Shown here piece by piece: positions 15,667-24,321 of a DNA stretch of 64,000 bases. This DNA comes from Hydrogenophaga palleronii_A. Its GTDB lineage: Bacteria; Pseudomonadota; Gammaproteobacteria; Burkholderiales; Burkholderiaceae_C. The first letter of the stretch is position 1. Each line of letters starts with the position of its first letter. Made by a program: the position numbers and the translations under genes. Below the pieces are notes generated by a model. The model ran no database searches. It saw only the letters and a program-made list of their open reading frames with translations, and was not told the DNA's origin. The DNA is taken from assembly GCF_031457455.1 (NCBI RefSeq), contig NZ_JAVDWU010000001.1, positions 806,001 to 870,000 on the forward strand, in the 5' to 3' direction.

Positions 15667-15993
15667 ATGGAGCTAGCTGTTGAAAGTCTGGAAACACCCG
15701 CACTGACCAAAGCCCAGTTGGCAGAGATGCTGTTCGACCAGATAGGTCTGAATAAGCGCGAGTCAAAAGACATGATTGACGCATTTTTCGATCTGGTGAC
15801 AGACAGTCTGGTGGATGGCAATGACGTCAAGATCTCCGGTTTCGGCAATTTCCAGATCCGAACCAAGGCGGCTCGTCCTGGGCGCAATCCACGCACGGGG
15901 GAGCCGGTGAACATCGATGCACGCAGAGTCGTCACATTTCACGCCAGCCCCAAACTCAAGGAACAGGTGCAAACTGCTGTCATTGGCGGCTAG
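15667..15993 (+). CDS. ihfA: Integration host factor alpha subunit
   Basis: A 108-residue DNA-bending protein that forms a heterodimer with IhfB and shapes promoters and recombination sites. LTKAQLAEMLFDQIGLN opens the helical dimer body. The beta-arm GRNPRTGEPVNI carries the proline that intercalates into DNA. GGAGGAG (15654-15660) lies six bases before the ATG at 15667; the in-frame ATG at 15652 overlaps that site, so I reject it. The place directly after pheT is the classic one for ihfA. A product of this gene could act at AT-rich regions such as that before aceA, but no site was verified. Confidence 0.96.
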   Translation: MELAVESLETPALTKAQLAEMLFDQIGLNKRESKDMIDAFFDLVTDSLVDGNDVKISGFGNFQIRTKAARPGRNPRTGEPVNIDARRVVTFHASPKLKEQVQTAVIGG

Positions 15994-16188
15994 CCCAACA
16001 ACGCCGAACGATTTCGACCGTAGTGGGCTCTGCGCGGGTCTGTCTACCCAAAAAATGCGGTTGGTTGCATTGAAAAGTCGGCAGAGCATGCCGTTTGCAA
16101 CACTTTTGGGACATTTTTGCCAGCCTCTGCACACGATGGGCTGTGTTAGAGTAAATTTCAAGGTTCGGTCCGTACCGCCTTGATTTTC

Positions 16189-16662
16189 ATGGAAAAAACG
16201 CTCCCATCCATTCCAGCCAAACGCTATTTCACCATTGGCGAAGTGGGGGATCTGTGCGGAGTCAAGCCACACGTTCTCAGGTATTGGGAGCAGGAGTTCA
16301 CGCAGCTGCGCCCGATGAAGCGACGAGGCAACCGCCGCTATTACCAGCACCATGAGGTGCTCATGATTCGCCGCATCCGAGAACTCCTGTACGACCAGGG
16401 ATTTACCATCAGCGGCGCTCGTAACAAATTACAGGAGATTGTGCAGGCTGAGCGGGAGCAGCGGCGTCACGATGAAAGTGCGCCCATCGAAGTCATCGAG
16501 CTGACGGTCAATGGCGGGAGTGAAAGCGATGATCCGGTCATGCCTGCTCAACTTCATAACCAACTGGAATCGGGGGCAAAAAACGGCGCGAGCTTTTCAC
16601 TCGTTCACGAGGTGCGCAGAGAGTTGCTTGAAATTCGCGAACTCCTGAGGCACCAAGTCTGA
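16189..16662 (+). CDS. MerR-family transcriptional regulator
   Basis: A 157-residue MerR-type regulator. The winged helix-turn-helix is at about residues 12-80, with YFTIGEVGDLCGVKPHVLRYWEQEF, then RRGNRRYYQHHEV and ARNKLQEI. The C-terminal half has no cysteine pair or known ligand domain and is partly helical, so the signal is unknown. Such genes very often follow ihfA in beta- and gammaproteobacteria. I choose the ATG at 16189. TGT-TAGAGT (16144-16152) resembles an extended -10 box, with no good -35. The next gene downstream is tRNA-Pro. Confidence 0.9.
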   Translation: MEKTLPSIPAKRYFTIGEVGDLCGVKPHVLRYWEQEFTQLRPMKRRGNRRYYQHHEVLMIRRIRELLYDQGFTISGARNKLQEIVQAEREQRRHDESAPIEVIELTVNGGSESDDPVMPAQLHNQLESGAKNGASFSLVHEVRRELLEIRELLRHQV

Positions 16663-16686
16663 AACCCGAGTATTGCAAGCTATAAT
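16659..16686 (+). promoter_or_regulatory. Sigma-70 promoter of tRNA-Pro
   Basis: A perfect -10 box TATAAT (16681-16686) lies 16 bp after CTGAAA (16659-16664), which matches four of six bases of the -35 consensus. The start point would be near 16693, a few bases before the tRNA. The -35 box overlaps the stop codon of the MerR gene. Confidence 0.7.
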
Positions 16687-16697
16687 TTGAGGCTTGT

Positions 16698-16774
16698 CGG
16701 CGTGTAGCGCAGCCTGGTAGCGCACTTGCATGGGGTGCAAGGGGTCGCGAGTTCGAATCCCGCCACGCCGACCA
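16698..16774 (+). tRNA. tRNA-Pro (anticodon GGG)
   Basis: A 77-base cloverleaf with encoded CCA. The acceptor stem CGGCGTG (16698-16704) pairs with CACGCCG (16764-16770). The anticodon arm is CTTGC-ATGGGGT-GCAAG, giving anticodon GGG, which reads CCC and CCU. The T-arm holds GTTCGAATC. Discriminator A16771 is followed by CCA. A promoter precedes and a terminator follows, so it is an independent transcription unit. Confidence 0.96.
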
Positions 16775-16781
16775 ACTACTG

Positions 16782-16817
16782 AAAGCCCGGAATCGCAAGG
16801 TTCCGGGCTTTTTCGTT
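16782..16817. terminator. Terminator after tRNA-Pro, shared with the convergent spoVR operon
   Basis: AAAGCCCGGAA (16782-16792) pairs perfectly with TTCCGGGCTTT (16801-16811), followed by TT-C-G-TTT on the plus strand. It ends the tRNA transcript and lies 15 bases beyond the stop codon of the minus-strand spoVR gene, so it may serve both. Confidence 0.85.
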
Positions 16818-16831
16818 TCTGGACCAGGCGG

Positions 16832-18367
16832 TCAGTGGTGATGCGTTGGTGCGGGCACCTGCCAACTCCGGCGCACGACACCGCTGCTGTCCACACTTTC
16901 CAAGTGCACGTCGAATCCCCACAGACGTGCCACGTGTTTGAGGACTTCATCGGTGGCCTCGTTCATGGGTATGCCATTGCGCTGGGTGTGGCGCAGTGTC
17001 AAGGCACGGTCCCCGCGGACATTGACGTTCCAGACCTGAATATCGGGTTCTCTGCTGCCGATGTCGTACTGGTGCGACAGCGATTCGCGCAGCGCACGGT
17101 AGCCACTGTCGTCATGAATGGCCGACACTTCGAGCTCGGGCGCCTTCTCATCGTCATGAATCGCGAACAGACGGAAGTCCCGCATCACTTTGGGGCTGAG
17201 AAACTGGCCGACGAAGCTTTCGTCCTTGTAATTGCGCATGGCATGGTCCAGTGTCTTGAGCCAGTCGCTGCCAGCAATGTCGGGAAACCACCGACGGTCT
17301 TCTTCGGTGGGGTTCTCGCAGATGCGGCGCAGGTCGGTGAACATGGCGAAGCCGAGCGCGTAGGGATTGATGCCGCTGTAAGCGCGGTGACCCACGGGCG
17401 GTTGGAAGATCACACTGGTGTGTGAACTCAGCCATTCCATCATGAAACCATCGGCCAAGAGGCCCCGGTCGTACATGGTGTTGAGCAAGGTGTAGTGCCA
17501 GAAGGTGGCCCAGCCTTCATTCATGACCTGTGTCTGGCGCTGGGGATAAAAGTACTGGGCGACCTTTCTCACGATGCGCACCACCTCACGTTGCCAGGGT
17601 TCGAGCAGGGCGGCATTCTTCTCAATGAAATAGAGAATGTTCTCCTGTGGCTCTTCAGGGAAGCGCCGCGACGTGCTGGCTTCTGTGCCTTGGCCCTCGC
17701 GGCGTGGGAGGGTTCTCCAGAGGTCATTCACCTGCTGCTGAAGGTGCCTCTCTCGCTCTTCGCGCTGCGCGCCTTCTTGTGCCAGCGAGCGCTTCTGGGG
17801 CCGCCGGTACCGGTCGACGCCATGATCCATCAAGGCGTGACAGGAGTCGAGGATCTCTTCGACGGCCTCCATGCCGTGGCGTTCCTCGCATTCGGCGATG
17901 TAGTGGCGTGCATAGACCAGGTAGTCAATGATGGAAGAGGCATCGGTCCACATGCGAAAGAGGTAGTTGCCCTTGAAAAAGCTGTTGTGCCCGTAGGCCG
18001 CATGGGCAATCACAAGCGCCTGCATGGCCATCGTGTTTTCCTCCATCAGATAGGCAATGCAGGGGTCGGAATTGATGACGATTTCATAGGCCAGGCCCAT
18101 GTGGCCGCGCCGGTAGTTCTTCTCTGTGGTGATGAACTGTTTGCCATACGACCAGTGCCGGTACAGCATGGGCATGCCGACGCTGGAATAGGCGTCCATC
18201 ATCTGTTCGGCCGTGATCACCTCCAGCTGGTTCGGATAGACGTCCAGGCCGAAGCTGCGCGCGGTTTTTGCGATCTCGGCATGGTAGGTCTCGATCAGGT
18301 CGAAAGTCCAGTCCGATGGGCTGGGCAAGGGCTGGGTGGCACGAGGTTCAGACAGCGCTTGTGTCAT
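16832..18367 (-). CDS. SpoVR family protein (YcgB-like)
   Basis: A 511-residue protein of the SpoVR/YcgB family, almost the same length as E. coli YcgB. Stretches such as ANPNQ-type EVITAEQMMDAY, SYGKQF, NEGWATFWHY and PYALGFAMF are family landmarks; HYTLL with nearby acidic residues gives the look of a metal-dependent fold, but the biochemical function is unknown. The name comes from a Bacillus gene affecting spore cortex, yet this organism type does not sporulate. It overlaps the upstream vWA gene by four bases (ATGA), so the two are translationally coupled. It is the last gene of the prkA-yeaH-spoVR operon. Confidence 0.92.
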   Translation of the reverse strand: MTQALSEPRATQPLPSPSDWTFDLIETYHAEIAKTARSFGLDVYPNQLEVITAEQMMDAYSSVGMPMLYRHWSYGKQFITTEKNYRRGHMGLAYEIVINSDPCIAYLMEENTMAMQALVIAHAAYGHNSFFKGNYLFRMWTDASSIIDYLVYARHYIAECEERHGMEAVEEILDSCHALMDHGVDRYRRPQKRSLAQEGAQREERERHLQQQVNDLWRTLPRREGQGTEASTSRRFPEEPQENILYFIEKNAALLEPWQREVVRIVRKVAQYFYPQRQTQVMNEGWATFWHYTLLNTMYDRGLLADGFMMEWLSSHTSVIFQPPVGHRAYSGINPYALGFAMFTDLRRICENPTEEDRRWFPDIAGSDWLKTLDHAMRNYKDESFVGQFLSPKVMRDFRLFAIHDDEKAPELEVSAIHDDSGYRALRESLSHQYDIGSREPDIQVWNVNVRGDRALTLRHTQRNGIPMNEATDEVLKHVARLWGFDVHLESVDSSGVVRRSWQVPAPTHHH

Positions 18368-19653
18368 GTGGCGACCTCTCTCTTCTTGAACAGATCGCGG
18401 AACACCGGGTAGATGTCCTCAGGGGCTGCCACCTTGCGCATCGCGAAGTTGCGGCGACTCTCCAGCAGCTGGGTGTATTCCTGCCAGAGGTTTTGTTCGG
18501 GATCGGCCACCTGCACATAGGCGAAATAGCGAACCAGCGGGAGAATCCGGTCAGACAGCAGCTCGCGACAACGACCACTGTCCTGGTGCCAGTTGTCGCC
18601 ATCGCTGGCCTGCGCGCCATAGATGTTCCATTCTCCGCTGGGGTAGCGTGCGCGGATGATTTCATCCATGAGCAGCAACACGCTGGAGACCACGGTGCCT
18701 CCCGTTTCGGTGGCGCGGAAGAACTCCTCTTCGTTGACTTCCTGTGCCTGGGTGTGATGGCGCAGAAACACCAGATCGATTTTTTCGTAGTGCTTGGTGA
18801 GGAACAGATAGAGCAACATGAAGAAACGCTTGGACATGTCCTTGCGTGGCTCGTCCATCGACCCTGAGACGTCCATCAAGCAGAACATCACCGCCTTGGC
18901 GCTGGGAATGGGCGTCTTCACCCGGTTGCGGTAGCGCAGGTCGATGGGGTCGATGAAGGGCACGTGGCGCACGTTCTTGCGCAGCGCCTCAATCGCTTCT
19001 TCGGTTTCGAGAATTTCATTCAGCAGGGCTTGCGTCTTGGGTTCGTGTTTCTGCAGGTGCAGCAGGTGGGCTTCCAGCCGATGCAGTTCCTTGCGCGGTT
19101 CGCCGCCCAATGCGATCCGGCGGGCCAGCGCCCCCCGCATGGAGCGCACCACATGCAGGTTGTTGGGTGTGCCATCGCTGCTGAACCCCGCGCGATGGGT
19201 TTTCCATTCCGGCACTTCGGCCAGTTGCGTGCGGATCAGGTGGGGCAATGCCAGGTCATCAAAGAAGGCCCGCATGAACTCCTCGCGCGTGAGGCGAAAC
19301 ACGAAATCGTCTTCGCCGGTGCCGCTGTCGCTGGGGTCACCCTGTCCGCTGCCCGAGCCAGACCCGCCGGGTGGTCGTGCAATGCGGTCTCCGCGCAGGT
19401 AGTCCCGGTTGCCCGGGTGCACGAACTCGCGGTCGCCACCTCGGGCATGTCCGAAGGAGGGTTCAGACACATCCCGACGGGGCAAGGCCACGTCTTCGCC
19501 TTGCTCCAGTTCGCGGATGTTGCGGCCGCTGACAGCTTTTCGCACCGCTTCCTGAATCTGCCCGCGGTAACGACGCAGAAAACGCTCCCGGTTGCCGATC
19601 GACTTGTTTTTGCCGGACAACCTGCGATCAATGATCTGCTGAAAGATGGCCAC
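18364..19653 (-). CDS. yeaH: YeaH/YhbH family protein (DUF444, vWA-like)
   Basis: A 429-residue DUF444 protein, close to E. coli YeaH (427). The N-terminal half is basic and Gly/Arg-rich and probably disordered (about 50-110). A von Willebrand A-like domain occupies the C-terminal half, with the metal-ion site motif DVSGSM near residue 250 and later TGGTVVSS. In E. coli the operon yeaGH responds to nitrogen and stress, and YeaH is thought to work with the kinase YeaG. Here prkA lies 12 bases upstream and spoVR overlaps downstream. Function is unknown beyond this association. Confidence 0.92.
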   Translation of the reverse strand: MAIFQQIIDRRLSGKNKSIGNRERFLRRYRGQIQEAVRKAVSGRNIRELEQGEDVALPRRDVSEPSFGHARGGDREFVHPGNRDYLRGDRIARPPGGSGSGSGQGDPSDSGTGEDDFVFRLTREEFMRAFFDDLALPHLIRTQLAEVPEWKTHRAGFSSDGTPNNLHVVRSMRGALARRIALGGEPRKELHRLEAHLLHLQKHEPKTQALLNEILETEEAIEALRKNVRHVPFIDPIDLRYRNRVKTPIPSAKAVMFCLMDVSGSMDEPRKDMSKRFFMLLYLFLTKHYEKIDLVFLRHHTQAQEVNEEEFFRATETGGTVVSSVLLLMDEIIRARYPSGEWNIYGAQASDGDNWHQDSGRCRELLSDRILPLVRYFAYVQVADPEQNLWQEYTQLLESRRNFAMRKVAAPEDIYPVFRDLFKKREVAT

Positions 19654-19665
19654 GCGAACTCGCTC

Positions 19666-21588
19666 CTATGAACTCTTTCTAACCCGCAGGTACCACTCGC
19701 ACAACAAACGTACCTGCTTGGCCGTGTAGCCTTTTTCGACCATGCGGCTCACAAAATCTTCGTGCTTCTTCTGCTCGTCGGCGCTGCTCTTGGTATTGAA
19801 GCTGATCACAGGCAGCAGTTCTTCGGTGTTCGAGAACATCTTTTTTTCGATCACGGTACGCAGCTTCTCGTAGCTGGTCCAGGTCGGGTTGTTGCCCGCG
19901 TTGCCAGCCCGAGCACGCAGCACGAAGTTGACAATTTCGTTGCGGAAATCTTTCGGGTTGGCGATGCCGGCGGGTTTCTCGATTTTTTCCAGCTCACTGT
20001 TCAAGGAGGAGCGGTCAAACACCTCACCGGTATCGACGTCGCGGTACTCCTGATCCTGGATCCAGTAATCTGCGTAGGTGACGTAGCGGTCGAAGATGTT
20101 CTGGCCGTACTCGCTGTAGCTTTCCAGGTAAGCCGTCTGGATTTCCTTGCCGATGAATTCCGCGTAGCGGGGTGCCAGCAGTTCCTTGATGTAGCTGATG
20201 TACTTCTGCTCGGTTTCTGCAGGGAACTGTTCGCGTTCGATCTGTTGTTCCAGCACATACATCAGGTGCACCGGATTGGCGGCCACTTCCGCGCTGTCGA
20301 AGTTGAAGACTTTGGAAATGATCTTGAATGCGAAGCGGGTCGAAACGCCACTCATGCCTTCGTCCACACCCGCGTAGTCGCGGTACTCCTGCAGCGATTT
20401 TGCCTTAGGGTCGGTGTCCTTGAGGTTCTCGCCGTCGTAGATCTGCATCTTGCTGTAGATGCTGGAGTTCTCGGGCTCTTTCAGCCGCGTGAGCACCGAG
20501 AGTTGGGCCATCATGCGCATGGTTCCGGGTGCGCACGGTGCCTGGGCCAGCGACGAGTTGCGCACCAGCTTTTCGTAGATCTTGACCTCTTCGGAAACTC
20601 GCAGGCAGTACGGCACCTTGACGATGTAGATGCGGTCGAGGAACGCCTCGTTGTTTTTGTTGTTGCGGAAGGCCTTCCATTCGCTCTCGTTGCTGTGGGC
20701 CAGCACGACGCCATCAAAAGGAATGGCGCCGAAGCCCTCGGTTCCCTTGAAGTTGCCCTCCTGGGTGGCCGTGAGCAGGGGATGCAGCACCTTGATTGGC
20801 GCCTTGAACATCTCGACGAACTCCAACAAGCCCTGGTTTGCCAGGCACAGCCCGCCGGAATAGGAATAGGCGTCGGGGTCGTCCTGCGCAAAGGTCTCCA
20901 GCTTGCGGATGTCGACTTTGCCGACCAGGGAGGAGATGTCCTGGTTGTTCTCGTCGCCCGGTTCGGTCTTCGCCACCGCTATCTGCCTCAGGACAGACGG
21001 ATAGCGCTTGACCACCTTGAACTTGCGGATGTCTCCGCCGTATTCCTCCAGCCGCTTCACCGCCCAGGGTGAAAGAATGCGGTTGAGGTAGCGCCTGGGA
21101 ATGCCGTATTCCTTTTCCAGAATCTCACCGTCCTCCGCAGCGTCAAACAGCCCTAGAGGCGTCTCGTTGACGGGTGAGCCCTGGATGGCATAGAACGGCA
21201 CATGTTCGACGAGCTGCTTCAGGCGCTCTGCGATGGAACTCTTGCCGCCGCCAACTGGACCCAGAAGGTAGAGGATCTGTTTCTTTTCCTCCAGGCCCTG
21301 GGCAGCGTGCCGGAAGTAGGAAACCACCTGCTCGATGGCTTCCTCCATGCCGTAGAACTCCTTGAACGCCGGGTAGATCTTGATGACCTTGTTGGCGAAA
21401 ATGCGCGAAAGTCGTGGGTCGTTGCGCGTGTCGACCATTTGCGGATCGCCGATGGCCTTGAGCATGCGTTCCGCAGCACTGGCGTAGGCCACGGGGTCAC
21501 GTTTGCACAAGTCAAGGTATTCCTGCAGCGAGATCACCTCTTCCCGCGTGCGCTCATACCGGGCGGCGAAATTGCTCATCACGTCCAT
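19666..21588 (-). CDS. prkA: PrkA/YeaG family serine protein kinase
   Basis: A 640-residue protein with an AAA-type N-terminal domain (Walker A GPVGGGKSS near residue 110) and a C-terminal PrkA kinase-like domain, close to the 644 residues of E. coli YeaG. Members phosphorylate serine in vitro, but cellular targets are poorly known; in E. coli YeaG affects nitrogen-starvation adaptation. The ATG at 21588 is preceded by GGAGG at seven bases, one of the best ribosome-binding sites in the window. It heads the operon with yeaH and spoVR. A sigma-54-like promoter lies about 140 bases upstream. Confidence 0.94.
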   Translation of the reverse strand: MDVMSNFAARYERTREEVISLQEYLDLCKRDPVAYASAAERMLKAIGDPQMVDTRNDPRLSRIFANKVIKIYPAFKEFYGMEEAIEQVVSYFRHAAQGLEEKKQILYLLGPVGGGKSSIAERLKQLVEHVPFYAIQGSPVNETPLGLFDAAEDGEILEKEYGIPRRYLNRILSPWAVKRLEEYGGDIRKFKVVKRYPSVLRQIAVAKTEPGDENNQDISSLVGKVDIRKLETFAQDDPDAYSYSGGLCLANQGLLEFVEMFKAPIKVLHPLLTATQEGNFKGTEGFGAIPFDGVVLAHSNESEWKAFRNNKNNEAFLDRIYIVKVPYCLRVSEEVKIYEKLVRNSSLAQAPCAPGTMRMMAQLSVLTRLKEPENSSIYSKMQIYDGENLKDTDPKAKSLQEYRDYAGVDEGMSGVSTRFAFKIISKVFNFDSAEVAANPVHLMYVLEQQIEREQFPAETEQKYISYIKELLAPRYAEFIGKEIQTAYLESYSEYGQNIFDRYVTYADYWIQDQEYRDVDTGEVFDRSSLNSELEKIEKPAGIANPKDFRNEIVNFVLRARAGNAGNNPTWTSYEKLRTVIEKKMFSNTEELLPVISFNTKSSADEQKKHEDFVSRMVEKGYTAKQVRLLCEWYLRVRKSS

Positions 21589-21932
21589 ACTGTCACCTCC
21601 ATAGAGTCAACAAGACTTCAGGTCGGCATTGGGCTCGGCACCCAGAATGCCCATTGAACGCCGCACCCTTGCTGTGCGTGTTCAACAAAAAATACCACCA
21701 CTTTCATCCGCACCACCAGCATAGAGCAAAGATCAGGCCTGTGCGCGCTGTTGCTATTCTGAACTGAGCCTCTGTGTCAAAGTTCCAAATATGAGGGGCA
21801 AACAGCGGCGTTTTCTTGCTCTTCGCAAGGACCTCGGGAAGCCCGTACTTTCTTGACAATTTCTGATTGGTGCGTCGCCTTGCGTGGTGCTCCCTTGAGG
21901 GCTATGCTGAACGCCGAAAGGGATGTCATGCC
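21589..21932. other. Divergent intergenic region prkA / methyltransferase
   Basis: This 344-base region between two divergent start codons holds no gene I can support. It contains the prkA ribosome-binding site (21596-21600), the sigma-54-like element at 21725-21740 and, on the plus strand, AAAGGG (21917-21922) ahead of the methyltransferase. No other repeat or clear operator was found. Confidence 0.5.
21725..21740 (-). promoter_or_regulatory. Sigma-54-like -24/-12 promoter of the prkA operon
   Basis: On the minus strand the sequence AGGCCTGATCTTTGCT aligns with the RpoN consensus TGGCACG-N4-TTGCW. It keeps the invariant GG at -24, the G before the spacer and the complete TTGC(T) at -12, with correct spacing. 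The start point would be near 21713, leaving a leader of about 125 bases. E. coli yeaGH is known to be RpoN/NtrC-dependent, which supports the call. I did not find a clear activator site upstream. Confidence 0.5.
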
Positions 21933-22604
21933 ATGACCAAGCGGACCAGTGTCGCAACGCGCCATCACCCACCCAAAGTGGATGCCGCCCTTGAGCAGTA
22001 TCGGCTGCGCGCACATGGGTACGACGCTGAACTGGCACCGTTTGAACCCCTGCGCCTGGACGCTATCAAGAGGTTGCAGCTGCAGGGCGGAGAGACGGTT
22101 CTGGATGTGGGTTGTGGCACCGGTTTGAGCTTTGAACCCCTGAAAGCTGCCCTGGGCGAGCGGGGGAAAATTATTGGTATCGAGCTGTGCCCTCAAATGC
22201 TCGGCAAGGCCAGGGACCGCGTCAAAGCCCATGGCTGGAAAGGTGTGAGACTGGTCAACGGGACCGCTGATATGGCCCCATTGAACGGTCAAGCCGATGC
22301 GGCGATTTTTCACTTCACGCACGACATTCTTCAGCAGCCCGAAGCCATCGACCACATCACTCGCCACCTCAAGCCTGGCGCAAAGGTGGTGGCAACTGGC
22401 TTGCAATGGGCCGCTCCATGGGCCTGGCCGGTCAATCTGTTTGTGTGGGGTGCAGCGATGTACTCGGTGACCACCATGGGCGGCCTGGACAGGCCCTGGT
22501 CCACCCTTGCCACCTATCTTGAGGAGTTGGAGGTGCACAGCACCTGGATGGGCAGCATTTTTGTGGCGACCGGTACGTGGAGAGGGCGCCCATCAAAGGC
22601 TTGA
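21933..22604 (+). CDS. Class I SAM-dependent methyltransferase
   Basis: A 223-residue protein with the Rossmann-type methyltransferase fold. Motif I is VLDVGCGTGLS (about residue 57), followed by an acidic loop IGIELCPQML and the post-motif region NGTADMAPL. The C-terminal half is tryptophan-rich and hydrophobic (QWAAPWAWPVNLFVWG), which hints at a membrane-associated or lipid-like substrate of the UbiE or phospholipid N-methyltransferase type, but this is only a hint. The ATG at 21933 is preceded by AAAGGG about ten bases upstream; the longer frame from a GTG has no family support. It stands alone, with a hairpin across its stop codon. Confidence 0.85.
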   Translation: MTKRTSVATRHHPPKVDAALEQYRLRAHGYDAELAPFEPLRLDAIKRLQLQGGETVLDVGCGTGLSFEPLKAALGERGKIIGIELCPQMLGKARDRVKAHGWKGVRLVNGTADMAPLNGQADAAIFHFTHDILQQPEAIDHITRHLKPGAKVVATGLQWAAPWAWPVNLFVWGAAMYSVTTMGGLDRPWSTLATYLEELEVHSTWMGSIFVATGTWRGRPSKA

Positions 22605-22609
22605 TGGGC
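22588..22609. terminator. Perfect hairpin over the methyltransferase stop codon
   Basis: GCCCATCAA and TTGATGGGC form a perfect 9-bp stem with an AGGC loop; the TGA stop (22602-22604) lies in the right arm. No U-tract follows on either strand, so it may be a 3'-end stabiliser or a weak terminator between convergent genes rather than a classical intrinsic terminator. Confidence 0.4.
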
Positions 22610-22693
22610 CCGGTCCCCGATGTGGCTGGAAATCGCACTCCTCATCAAAGGCGAGCAGGGGGGATCCCTGCAAAAACTTGAAGCAGAAACAGC

Positions 22694-23269
22694 TCAGCGC
22701 ATTGTGCTGGCCCCTGGCTCAAGGGTGTGAGCATCCAACAGGACACGACGCGCGCCATTGAAGCGCTTGTTCCAGTAAGAGAGGCTCATGTCTTCCATCC
22801 GCACATGCGCACCGGCGCGAGGAGAATGGATGAACCGGCCTTCGCCCACATAAATGCCGACATGGCTGAAGGCGCGTCGCATGGTGTTGAAGAAAACCAG
22901 ATCGCCAGGCTTGAGGTCGTTGCGGTCGATTTCCTGCGTTGCTGCCGCTTGCTCGTGTGATTGGCGGGGCAGCAGCTTGCCGGCAGATTGCTCATAAACC
23001 GCACGCACGAAGCCGCTGCAGTCGAAGCCCGTGTCATAGCTGTTGCCACCCCACTTGTAGGGCACTCCCAAAAATGCCATGGCGTTGATGACCAGGCCAG
23101 AGGCTTGGTCTGATACCGAAATCCGGGCTTGCTGCAATTGGTCGCCGAGGCGCGTCATCAGGCCTTTGTCCGCCAGCAATGCATCCATATCACTGTAAGT
23201 CTCCTGAGCTGGCGCCGCATGCGCTGCGGCTGACAGCATCAACAGGAGCGCGGGGATGCAACGGATCAT
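22694..23269 (-). CDS. Secreted NlpC/P60 family peptidoglycan hydrolase
   Basis: A 191-residue exported protein. The signal peptide (about 1-18, cleaved after AHA) precedes a short linker and an NlpC/P60 cysteine peptidase domain. The catalytic cysteine is C84 in FDCSGFV and the histidine is H136 in SHVGIYV. Other landmarks are YKWGGNS and LKPGDLVFF. Such enzymes cut peptide stems of peptidoglycan (endopeptidases). I start at the ATG at 23269 because it gives a clean signal peptide; the frame is open for 189 codons further upstream, but that part is out of character and overlaps the neighbouring gene. No strong ribosome-binding site is visible. Confidence 0.9.
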   Translation of the reverse strand: MIRCIPALLLMLSAAAHAAPAQETYSDMDALLADKGLMTRLGDQLQQARISVSDQASGLVINAMAFLGVPYKWGGNSYDTGFDCSGFVRAVYEQSAGKLLPRQSHEQAAATQEIDRNDLKPGDLVFFNTMRRAFSHVGIYVGEGRFIHSPRAGAHVRMEDMSLSYWNKRFNGARRVLLDAHTLEPGASTMR

Positions 23270-23526
23270 GCCGGCGAGGGTATCGGTGTTGAATTGCGAA
23301 GTCAAGCGAAGAAAGGTCTTCAAGCAATTGATTCTGTTGCATTTTCCGATGCATGGTGAGATTGCTTGCGCCGACGGTATCTGTTTTTCCTGTGCGCCCC
23401 GGTCAAGGTGTCGGGCTGATGGTGAGAGCAGCTCACCAGGGCCAGCGCTGCCCCCAGGTGCACCACCCGACGAACCGCTCAGCGAGAATGCGGTTCCCGC
23501 AAGACAGAATTGATCAAAGGAATTGC

Positions 23527-24132
23527 ATGTTGTTGGATGCTGAAGACTCTCAGCTGGTGCTCGTGGATTACCAGGAACGCCTGTTGCCAGCTTTGTCGGA
23601 TGGCGCGCAGGCGCTGGCCAATGCCGTCCGTCTGGCCCGCATGGCTCAAATGTTGGAGGTACCGGTGCTGGGTACCGAACAGAGCCCCGGAAAACTCGGG
23701 CCGAACGCACCCGAGCTTCGTTCACTGTGCCTGAGAACCCTGCAGAAGACGTCTTTTGGCGCAGCGTCTGATGGCTTGGCCGACTGGCTGCGCCCGGTGG
23801 TGAAACAGCAGGGTGGCAACGCGCGAAGCCTTCCAAAACACCTGCAGAAGCCTGCCGCCGCAGCGCCGCAGGGTCGTCAGACGATTGTGATTGCAGGCTG
23901 TGAGGCGCATGTGTGTCTGCTTCAGACAGCGCTGGAGCTGATCGAACAGGAATTTGATGTGTGGGTGGTCACCGACGCTTGTGCGTCCCGCACGGAGCGC
24001 AACCGTGATGCAGCGTTTGACCGCCTCGCCGGTGCTGGCGCGGAACTGGTGACGACGGAAATGGTGGCATTCGAATGGCTACGTGGCGCGGACCACCCTT
24101 TGTTCCGCGAAGTTCAGGCGCTGATCAAGTAA
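23527..24132 (+). CDS. Isochorismatase-family cysteine hydrolase (YcaC-like)
   Basis: A 201-residue hydrolase of the isochorismatase-like fold. The catalytic triad is visible: D14 in VLVDYQERL, K74 in LQKTSFGA and C125 in AGCEAHVC. The relation is to YcaC-type enzymes of unknown substrate rather than true isochorismatases, as no siderophore genes are near. An insert rich in Ala, Lys and Gln (about 93-116) between the Lys and Cys motifs is longer than usual. AAAGGAA lies about five bases before the ATG at 23527. It is divergent from the NlpC/P60 gene and followed by prpE on the same strand. Confidence 0.88.
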   Translation: MLLDAEDSQLVLVDYQERLLPALSDGAQALANAVRLARMAQMLEVPVLGTEQSPGKLGPNAPELRSLCLRTLQKTSFGAASDGLADWLRPVVKQQGGNARSLPKHLQKPAAAAPQGRQTIVIAGCEAHVCLLQTALELIEQEFDVWVVTDACASRTERNRDAAFDRLAGAGAELVTTEMVAFEWLRGADHPLFREVQALIK

Positions 24133-24321
24133 TTTTTTAAGTAGGGTGGGGTGGCTGATGGCAGTGTCAGCCTGTCGCAAGCCGTGTACTCATAATTATG
24201 AATTCAGATTGAGCCATTGATGACCCGCAGCGGGCTGTGGCCGCGTCGCGAGCGATGTCACCGGATTGTTCCGGGTGCGCAAAGGATGGCTTCATCCGAA
24301 CTCTGAAACTGGAGACTTTTT

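Noticed and set aside
23270..23836. A 189-codon N-terminal extension of the NlpC/P60 protein
   Set aside because: It overlaps the isochorismatase gene, and it would bury the clear signal peptide beginning at 23269.
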